Source of the DNA: Clostridia bacterium
GTDB lineage: Bacteria > Bacillota > Clostridia > Oscillospirales > Oscillospiraceae
Length of the DNA stretch: 9,023 nucleotides
Assembly (NCBI GenBank): GCA_003245395.1
Contig: QKDF01000310.1
Span: 1 to 9,023 of the forward strand
Direction of reading: 5' to 3'
The notes under the pieces were generated by a model, which was not told where the DNA came from, did no database searches, and saw only the letters and a list, made by a program, of their open reading frames with translations. Of the stretch, positions 1 to 4,835 are shown one piece after another. Every line of letters starts with the position of its first letter. Positions within the stretch are counted from its first letter, which is position 1. Both the position numbers and the translations under genes were made by a program.

Positions 1-339
1 TGCAGACAGTCCGGAAAGTCTTGTCGTTTTGGAGCCCAGAAGGCTGAAAAAGAACGCAAACGCGGCCGCTGTCACCGTGACAGCCACGGATAAGAGTGAA
101 GTTTCCAGCAGCTTGTTCAATATTTTGGGAAATCGCTCCATGGCATCTTGGTTGGGTATCAGGTTCACCGCCATCCAGCCCAGGGCACGGGGTACGGAAA
201 GCAGCCCGTCCGCGGGATTAAACTGTGTGATGACGGAGGCAAACAGGAACAGCGCGAAGACGCTGCCGAAAACAATGGTAAAGGTCTGCCGCCGCCGTCT
301 GAACACCGATCGGTTATTTTTCATCTCGTTGAGCACCAT
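1..339 (-). CDS. phnE: PhnE-type ABC permease, N-terminal part (cut by left edge)
   Basis: This is the membrane subunit of a phosphonate/phosphite-type ABC importer; the first 113 residues are visible and the C-terminus lies beyond the window. The frame stays open from the ATG at 339 to base 1. The N-terminus is basic (FRRRRQTF near residues 13-20), followed by a hydrophobic segment at about 20-38, a loop with NPADG, and a second hydrophobic segment at about 82-103 (SLLSVAVTVTAAAFAFFF), fitting a PhnE-like permease whose transmembrane domain starts after one leading helix. An ATG five bases upstream is out of frame and stops after seven codons, so 339 is preferred; the start is only 5 bases past the phnC stop, indicating translational coupling. 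The family call rests mainly on the order phnD-phnC-permease, because the EAA-type loop that contacts the ATPase is outside the window. Confidence 0.85.
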   Translation of the reverse strand, partial: MVLNEMKNNRSVFRRRRQTFTIVFGSVFALFLFASVITQFNPADGLLSVPRALGWMAVNLIPNQDAMERFPKILNKLLETSLLSVAVTVTAAAFAFFFSLLGSKTTRLSGLSA

Positions 340-344
340 CCCAT

Positions 345-1118
345 TTATTCCTTCATATCAATAATCAGCTGCCCGTCCTTGGACTGGTAAATCTGGTGGA
401 TAATATTCTTATCAAGCTCCTTCGCCTGACCGTCGAATATTTTCTGGCCGGAGGTGATGCCGATGATGCGCTCCGAATAATTCATGGCAACATCCACCTG
501 ATGGAGGTTTACAAGACAGGTGATCTTCATCGTCTGGTTAATGTCTTTTAAATAGTCCATGATGATCTTGGACGAGTTGGGATCCAGCGAGGCAATGGGC
601 TCGTCGCAGAGGATCAGCTTAGGCTCCTGCATCAGCGCCCGGGCAATGCCCACCCGCTGCTTTTGCCCGCCGGAGAGCTCGTCGCAGCGCTTATAGGCTT
701 GTTCTGTCAGCCCCAGCTTTTCAATAATCATGAACGCCTGCTCTTTTTCCGCTTCGGTATAATGGCCGATGGAACCGCTGAATGTGGATTTATATCCCAG
801 CCGGCCATGCAGCACATTTTCTATGACACTGAGCCTGTTGACCAGATTATAATGCTGAAAAATCATTCCGGCCTTTGTCCGCACCTTCCGCAGATCTTTG
901 CCTTTGACCTGGGTGATGTCCTGTCCGTCAAACACAATGGTTCCTTCCGTAACATCAATCAGTCGATTGATACAGCGCAGAAGCGTTGATTTGCCGGCCC
1001 CGGAGGGGCCGATGATGGACACAAATTCCCCCGCTTCAACCGTGAGGGAAATATCCTGCAGGGCCTTTGTAATATTGTCGTAAGTCTTGCTTACATGTTG
1101 AAGTTCCAGTAGCGACAA
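345..1118 (-). CDS. phnC: Phosphonate/phosphite ABC transporter ATPase (PhnC family)
   Basis: This 257-residue protein is the nucleotide-binding subunit that powers uptake through PhnE on the cytoplasmic face. All ABC motifs are readable: Walker A GPSGAGKST (37-45), Q-loop Q88 in IFQHYNLV, signature LSGGQ (148-152), Walker B LILCDEP (168-174), D-loop SLDP and switch histidine H206 in NLHQVDVA. The RTKAGMIFQHYNLV stretch and NLHQVDVA are characteristic of the PhnC branch. Length matches the family norm of roughly 250-260. I place the start at a TTG (1118-1116), because GAGAGGAG lies 8 bases upstream and the typical N-terminus LLELQHVSKTY follows at once; the longer reading from ATG at 1187 adds 23 residues, lacks such a site and runs through one arm of the 1177-1215 hairpin. 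It lies 121 bases after phnD and 5 bases before phnE. Exact substrate cannot be read from the ATPase. Confidence 0.93.
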   Translation of the reverse strand: MSLLELQHVSKTYDNITKALQDISLTVEAGEFVSIIGPSGAGKSTLLRCINRLIDVTEGTIVFDGQDITQVKGKDLRKVRTKAGMIFQHYNLVNRLSVIENVLHGRLGYKSTFSGSIGHYTEAEKEQAFMIIEKLGLTEQAYKRCDELSGGQKQRVGIARALMQEPKLILCDEPIASLDPNSSKIIMDYLKDINQTMKITCLVNLHQVDVAMNYSERIIGITSGQKIFDGQAKELDKNIIHQIYQSKDGQLIIDMKE

Positions 1119-1126
1119 AGTATGTT

Positions 1127-1134
1127 CTCCTCTC
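1127..1134 (-). promoter_or_regulatory. Ribosome binding site that fixes the TTG start of phnC
   Basis: On the minus strand GAGAGGAG lies 8 bases before the TTG at 1118. It is a near-ideal anti-16S match with normal spacing, while the alternative ATG at 1187 has none. The rare start codon behind a strong site may hold ATPase output below that of the binding protein. Confidence 0.75.
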
Positions 1135-1176
1135 AGAGCTACAGCTGAAAACATCAGTCTGCCAATCTTAAATCGC

Positions 1177-1215
1177 ATCTTGAACATGGCGCTATCCTTG
1201 CGCCATGTTCAAGAT
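1177..1215. repeat. Perfect 16-bp stem-loop between phnD and phnC
   Basis: The arms ATCTTGAACATGGCGC (1177-1192) and GCGCCATGTTCAAGAT (1200-1215) are exact inverse complements around a 7-base loop. The stem begins 24 bases past the phnD stop and ends about 58 bases before the phnC start. In the direction of transcription no run of T follows, so it is not a classic intrinsic terminator. Stem-loops in this position often protect the upstream binding-protein message from 3' decay or cause partial termination, making phnD more abundant than phnC; that role is inferred. Confidence 0.8.
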
Positions 1216-1239
1216 TGCGGGCATATGTAACCGGAACGG

Positions 1240-2340
1240 TTATTTCAGCATTTCACGGATGGGATCGTACCAGCTGTTATCAACAGCAATGAAGCACTTG
1301 GATTCGGCTTTTTTATAGAAGCCCTTGGCGTCGGACCCGTCGGGAACAAACATCTGAGAGTCGTTCGTAACCGTATCGGAAGTGAACAGATCCTGAATGG
1401 CCTTTACGTCATCGGGGCTGAGAGTATCGGAGTTATAAGCCGTGGGGCCGTTTTCAACCGGCAGAGCCTGGAGAATAACATATTCCTTACCTGCAACGGT
1501 ATCAAAAGGTGCGGAAGCATCGGCATTGATCTGCCAGGCGGAACCGACCGTCTTGTTATCACCGGAAACGGGGGAAGCATAGGTTCGCAGCTCAGCGTCA
1601 CAGAAGGCAGCCGCGTCGGCCTTCCCTGTCAACAGGTTGATGGCAGATCCTTGATGGGAGCCGCCAAAGAGAACCTCGGAGAAGAATTTATCGCTGCCGC
1701 CCTCAACCAGATCATCCTGGGTAAGATTATCGCTGCTGAAGTGGGCAATAATACTGGTAGTGGGGAACAGAAATCCGGAAGTAGAGCTGTTGGATACGAA
1801 AGAGAACTTCTTGCCCTTGATGTTGTCAATGGAGTAGGTGTCGCCGGACTTATACTGATCGGCATCATCCTTGTTGACAGCGATCCAGCTGTAGTAAACG
1901 GCGTTGTCCAGCTTGCCATCCGCGTCGGAATTGACAAGAAGAGGGAGAACATCCGGGTTCTTCTGCTGCGCCTGCACAAAGCCCAAAGCTCCCATAACCG
2001 CGCCGATCTGGGCCTGGCCGCTTGCCAGAGCTTCAATTGCGATGTTGTAATCGGTGGTCAGCTTCTCGATGACCTTTTTGTTGGTGGCCTGTGCAACCAG
2101 ATCCTCAAAGTGCTTCCGGGCGGAATCGTAATCGGAAGCGGATTCGTTCGGGTACCAGACAATGGTGATCGTATCGGAATATTTTTTGCTGTCGGTGGAA
2201 GTAGACGCCGTGGTCTGCTGAGTGGAGTTGTTTTGGGTTGCGTCATTGCTTGCGGACGTTGCTCCGCAGGCAGCCAGGGACATCATCACAACTCCGGCTA
2301 GGAAAAGACTGACGACTGAATGTTTCCAATTTGTTTTCAT
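1240..2340 (-). CDS. phnD: Phosphate/phosphite/phosphonate-binding lipoprotein (PhnD family)
   Basis: This is the substrate-binding protein of the importer, 366 residues, anchored to the outer face of the membrane. Residues 1-24 form a lipoprotein signal peptide (KTNWKH basic head, hydrophobic core, lipobox LAAC with C25 as the lipidated cysteine), followed by a Ser/Thr/Gln-rich linker to about residue 55. The mature domain opens with TITIVWYPNESA (57-68), contains YNIAIEALASGQAQIGAVMG, and has the family's FVSNSSTSGFLFP (181-193), whose Ser-Thr-Ser contacts the phospho group in known PhnD/PtxB structures, plus GGSHQGSAI near 226-234. The start is the ATG at 2340, because GAGGAG precedes it by 7 bases and the signal peptide begins there; an in-frame upstream extension to 2370 lacks such a site. 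Family members bind phosphonates, phosphite, hypophosphite or phosphate; no neighbouring catabolic gene narrows this down. Confidence 0.92.
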   Translation of the reverse strand: MKTNWKHSVVSLFLAGVVMMSLAACGATSASNDATQNNSTQQTTASTSTDSKKYSDTITIVWYPNESASDYDSARKHFEDLVAQATNKKVIEKLTTDYNIAIEALASGQAQIGAVMGALGFVQAQQKNPDVLPLLVNSDADGKLDNAVYYSWIAVNKDDADQYKSGDTYSIDNIKGKKFSFVSNSSTSGFLFPTTSIIAHFSSDNLTQDDLVEGGSDKFFSEVLFGGSHQGSAINLLTGKADAAAFCDAELRTYASPVSGDNKTVGSAWQINADASAPFDTVAGKEYVILQALPVENGPTAYNSDTLSPDDVKAIQDLFTSDTVTNDSQMFVPDGSDAKGFYKKAESKCFIAVDNSWYDPIREMLK

Positions 2341-2539
2341 TGTGTTTTCTCCTCTTTCCGCTTTGTCCATTTTGTAGAAAGCATAGTACGCATGAAGTCT
2401 GAGACGGCAGATTCAGACCGCTGACCCCTTGTCAATCTTCACTTTCCGAATCTTTCCTTCACGATTATACAGATCTGCTTTCTCTGCATTTTCTGACATT
2501 TTCAAATTTATATTGCTTTGTTTTGCTGGTTACTCATTG

Positions 2540-2568
2540 ATACTACCGTGTTAATAAAGCACAATCAA
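2540..2568 (-). promoter_or_regulatory. Candidate sigma-A promoter for phnDCE
   Basis: Read on the minus strand, TTGATT (2568-2563) and TAGTAT (2545-2540) are separated by exactly 17 bases. Each box matches 4 of 6 consensus positions. Transcription would begin near 2533, giving a leader of about 190 bases before phnD. A separate TATAAT at 2469-2464 is a better -10 box but has no -35 partner at normal spacing. Confidence 0.45.
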
Positions 2569-2578
2569 GCAAGCAGGG

Positions 2579-2620
2579 GTAAAGGTAAAATAAAGACTCT
2601 GTAAAACAGTGGCAGTAAAA
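2579..2620. repeat. Row of GTAAAA repeats upstream of the phnD promoter
   Basis: GTAAAA occurs at 2585, 2601 and 2615, with a variant GTAAAG at 2579; the first and third are both extended to GTAAAATAAA and lie 30 bases apart. The middle copy sits inside the palindrome CTGTAAAACAG (2599-2609). The row lies just upstream of the candidate phnD -35 box, a typical place for activator sites. The 14-16 base spacing does not fit the 11-base period of PhoP/PhoB boxes, so the binding protein, if any, is unknown. Confidence 0.4.
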
Positions 2621-2665
2621 TAAACTGTTCGGCAAAGTAATCACTCCGCCGGACAAATGGCAGTC

Positions 2666-2731
2666 GCCTCCCAAAGATTTGGCTCATGCCACTTGTTTTA
2701 GTATGGCTTTGCGCCCAAATGTCAGGGAGGC
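2666..2731. other. Three-part nested hairpin, possible structured RNA or element relic
   Basis: Three sets of arms nest around one centre: GCCTCCC (2666-2672) with GGGAGGC (2725-2731), ATTTGG (2677-2682) with CCAAAT (2715-2720), and GCCA (2688-2691) with TGGC (2704-2707). The first two helices are separated by a symmetric 4x4 internal loop (AAAG/GTCA), the inner two by a 5x7 loop, and the apical loop has 12 bases. Such a layout is more typical of a folded RNA than of a protein-binding site. No protein-coding frame or known riboswitch signature was recognised, and the strand is undetermined. Confidence 0.4.
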
Positions 2732-2755
2732 CGATTTCTTCAGGACACGCCCCTT

Positions 2756-2803
2756 AAAAAACGGAGCGGCCGGACGTCTGCTCCATGACGTCCGGCCGCT
2801 CCG
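2756..2803 (-). terminator. Strong intrinsic terminator, minus strand
   Basis: A perfect 17-bp GC-rich stem (2787-2803 pairing with 2762-2778) closes an 8-base loop and is followed on the minus strand by six T residues (2761-2756). In the plus direction no T run follows. It is therefore directional and ends a minus-strand transcript that starts to its right, where no convincing gene is seen. It would also insulate the phnD promoter. Confidence 0.85.
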
Positions 2804-2866
2804 CTAAAGAGGGTTAAAATGAAAAGAAGGCTGCTTCGCATCTATTATGATATCGTTTTAAAATCA

Positions 2867-2918
2867 AATTTGTAAGCGCACGACTACAAATTCTGTGTAA
2901 AATAAGTATTTTCGTGCG
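2867..2918. repeat. Interleaved inverted repeats in the intergenic region
   Basis: AATTTGTA (2867-2874) and TACAAATT (2885-2892) form an 8-bp inverted repeat with a 10-base spacer. Overlapping it, CGCACGA (2877-2883) pairs with TCGTGCG (2912-2918), and AAAATA/TATTTT (2899-2912) pair across a 2-base centre. The first pair resembles an operator for a dimeric regulator; the others could be mutually exclusive hairpins in a transcript from either strand. No regulator gene is visible. Confidence 0.4.
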
Positions 2919-2975
2919 AACCGCCGCGGGCAGTCGGAAGCTCCCCTTCACCCTGCTGCGGAAATCATCTTCAGC

Positions 2976-3040
2976 TTGACATAGATATGACGCACAATTT
3001 ACACCCCTCTGATGAAAAATCACGGCCAAGCCGCTATACT
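2976..3040 (+). promoter_or_regulatory. Candidate promoters for the phospholipase-glycosyltransferase-dehydrogenase operon
   Basis: The nearer candidate is ATGAAA (3012-3017), a 17-base spacer and TATACT (3035-3040, 5 of 6 matches), which would start transcription only about a dozen bases before the ATG at 3059. A perfect -35 box TTGACA lies further up (2976-2981), but the bases at the proper distance (TTACAC, 2999-3004) are a poor -10, so that promoter would probably need an activator. Confidence 0.45.
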
Positions 3041-3058
3041 AAAAACAGGTGATGCAAT

Positions 3059-3661
3059 ATGGAAAAACAATCACATATTGTAATTTCCCGCATTGTGCGC
3101 GGGCAATTACAGCAGCAATACGGGATTCAGTTGGCTCCCGGAAGTTTTACGCTGGGAAATATCCTGCCGGATTTAATTCCTGCGTTTCTCTACCGGCCAC
3201 ATTTTCTGCGCTATTGCCGCAACTATGTTCAGCGCTTGATCCGCTCTCTGCTGCCGAGATCTGAATCCGTATGGAATGACTGCCTAACCTCCCTGATGAT
3301 GGGAGTCCTCTGTCATTTCTATACGGATTTTTTCTGTTACGTACATACGAATCGGTTTCACGGTGGTCTGCGGCTCCATCTTCTGTATGAAAAACAGCTG
3401 CACCGCTTTTTACTGGACCATCTATCGGAACTGGAGACGCCTTCCCTGTCCTTGGAAATGCAAGGCGGTCTCGGCATGGAGGACATCTGGGTCCGCTTTG
3501 AAGCGCAGCAGGAGCGGTATTATAAAAGTACCCCCTCTCTGGATAACGATCTGCGCTGTGCGGTTCTTTCCTGTGTGGAGGCCATCGCTCTGCTTTCTGA
3601 AAGTGCAAAAAAACGCTGCGAGCCGGAGGAAGAGTTCGTTCCCCTGCAGAGGGTTTTATAA
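3059..3661 (+). CDS. Zinc-dependent phospholipase C family protein
   Basis: This 200-residue protein resembles the Zn_dep_PLPC family, helical hydrolase-like proteins that hold a metal cluster with spaced His and Asp residues. The pattern is visible: H6, the GNILPD turn with D38, H48, and the helix GVLCHFYTDFF with H86 and D90, then YVHTNRFH with H96 and H101. There is no signal peptide or clear membrane helix, so it probably acts inside the cell, unlike the secreted clostridial alpha-toxin branch. The ATG at 3059 has AGGTGA 6 bases upstream. It opens a three-gene operon, with the glycosyltransferase 15 bases downstream. Family proteins of this short type are mostly uncharacterised. Release of diacylglycerol or another lipid acceptor for the next gene is a guess; phospholipase activity is not established by sequence alone. 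Confidence 0.78.
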   Translation: MEKQSHIVISRIVRGQLQQQYGIQLAPGSFTLGNILPDLIPAFLYRPHFLRYCRNYVQRLIRSLLPRSESVWNDCLTSLMMGVLCHFYTDFFCYVHTNRFHGGLRLHLLYEKQLHRFLLDHLSELETPSLSLEMQGGLGMEDIWVRFEAQQERYYKSTPSLDNDLRCAVLSCVEAIALLSESAKKRCEPEEEFVPLQRVL

Positions 3662-3671
3662 AGGAGAGGAG
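3662..3671 (+). promoter_or_regulatory. Strong ribosome binding site of the glycosyltransferase gene
   Basis: AGGAGAGGAG ends 5 bases before the ATG at 3677 and begins directly after the stop of the phospholipase-like gene. It supports this start and independent, efficient initiation within the operon. Confidence 0.7.
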
Positions 3672-3676
3672 ATATC

Positions 3677-4834
3677 ATGCGGATTGCTTTTTTCACCGAC
3701 ACCTTTTATCCCCAAGTCAACGGCGTCTCCAACACACTACGATATTTAAGCCTGTATTTACGTCAGAACGGCGTGGAGCATGTTTTTTTTGCGCCGGAAT
3801 ACGGCTTTGAAAGCGAGGAGTGCGCGGGGCTGCCCGTCGTGCGGTACCGGGGCGTCTGCCCCCCCATCTATCCGGATTGCCGGCTTGTTTTTCCCCCTCA
3901 CGCCCGGCTAACCGCTCAGCTTGCCGATTTCGAACCGGATCTTGTCCACATTGTGACGGAGGCCGGCATCGGTTTTTCGGGATTGATGGCCGCCCGGGAA
4001 CTGGGATTTCCCGTCCTCATGTCCTACCACACGAATTTTGATCAGTACCTTACGCACTATGGCCTTCCCCATTTAAAACAGGTTCTATGGTCCTATCTGC
4101 GCTGGTTTCACAGCTTTGCGCTTTTGAATCTTGCCCCCTCGTGGAATACTCTGCGGGAGCTGGAGTGTCGGAATATGTCCCATCTGGCCCTGTGGCCCCG
4201 AGGCATCAGCACGGAACGCTTTTCGCCCTCGCTGCGCTCAGAGGCGCGCCGGGCAAGTCTCGGCGGCACAGGAAAAACCGTTTACCTGTACGTGGGCCGG
4301 GTCTCTGCGGAAAAGGGACTTGATGTACTTTTACAAAGTCTTCCCTCGTTCAACAGTGAGCACGGAGATGAAACGGTGTTCTGGGTTACAGGAGACGGGC
4401 CTTACCGCTTACAGCTGGAGAATGCCGGGTTTTCAAACCTGGTGCTAACCGGGGAAAAGCGGGGTACAGAGTTGGCCGAAATCTATGCCAGTGCGGACGT
4501 ATTTGTGTTCCCTTCGGGTACAGAGACCTTCGGAAATGTCGTCTTGGAGGCGATGGCCAGCGGCCTTCCGGTGATCTGCACCGATTCCGGCGGCGTAACC
4601 GATTACACCGCTCATGCACAAAACGCCATGGTAACCCGTTATGGGAACGCGGAGGACCTGACCCGCGCGCTCCGAGCCATGCTGAACCCCACTCTGCGGG
4701 AAACTCTTCGTAAAGGCGCGCTGCAGACTGCGGCCGGCATGAACTGGGAGAATGTATTTAACGGTCTGATGGAGCATTACGCCCGGATATTGGTTGGTGC
4801 AGAGACAATGCAGCGTACGGTGAAAGGAGCATAG
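3677..4834 (+). CDS. GT4-family glycosyltransferase, lipid-glycosylating type
   Basis: This 385-residue GT-B enzyme is predicted to transfer a sugar from a nucleotide-sugar donor with retention of configuration. The N-terminal domain starts with MRIAFFTDTFYPQVNGVSNTL, whose VNGV loop is typical of GT4 enzymes related to MgtA/PimB-like mannosyltransferases and diacylglycerol glucosyl/glucuronosyltransferases. The acceptor half includes SYHTNFDQYLTHYG (116-129). The donor half has PRGIS (174-178), YVGRVSAEKGLD (205-216) with K213, TGDGPYR (238-244), and the E-x7-E pair E283/E291 in TETFGNVVLEAMASG. No signal peptide or transmembrane helix is present; such enzymes are cytosolic or peripheral on the membrane. 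The dehydrogenase gene starts one base after its stop, so a UDP-glucuronate-related donor is plausible. Mannose or glucose donors, and capsule rather than lipid acceptors, remain possible. Confidence 0.87.
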   Translation: MRIAFFTDTFYPQVNGVSNTLRYLSLYLRQNGVEHVFFAPEYGFESEECAGLPVVRYRGVCPPIYPDCRLVFPPHARLTAQLADFEPDLVHIVTEAGIGFSGLMAARELGFPVLMSYHTNFDQYLTHYGLPHLKQVLWSYLRWFHSFALLNLAPSWNTLRELECRNMSHLALWPRGISTERFSPSLRSEARRASLGGTGKTVYLYVGRVSAEKGLDVLLQSLPSFNSEHGDETVFWVTGDGPYRLQLENAGFSNLVLTGEKRGTELAEIYASADVFVFPSGTETFGNVVLEAMASGLPVICTDSGGVTDYTAHAQNAMVTRYGNAEDLTRALRAMLNPTLRETLRKGALQTAAGMNWENVFNGLMEHYARILVGAETMQRTVKGA

Positions 4835-4835
4835 T

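Noticed and set aside
1651..2301. Long plus-strand frame opposite phnD
   Set aside because: It is the antisense shadow of a well-supported gene, with no ribosome binding site or recognisable domain.
2579..2625. PhoP/PhoB box
   Set aside because: The repeats are spaced 14-16 bases instead of 11 and read GTAAAA/TTTTAC instead of the TTAACA or CTGTCAT types.
2641..2651. TCACTCCGCCG shared with 8531-8541
   Set aside because: An 11-base match between two places in 9 kb is expected by chance several times, and flanking bases differ.
2666..2731. c-di-GMP-I riboswitch, because the minus strand reads GGGCGCAAAGCC
   Set aside because: Only this short core resembles the family. The partner half with its GNRA-capped hairpin, the CCUAA segment and the closing GG-rich strand are not found.
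2814..3029. Minus-strand 71-codon frame ending just before the strong terminator
   Set aside because: It starts with TTG, has no ribosome binding site, shows no domain or signal peptide, and its composition is not protein-like. The terminator is better explained by an RNA or an unseen transcript.
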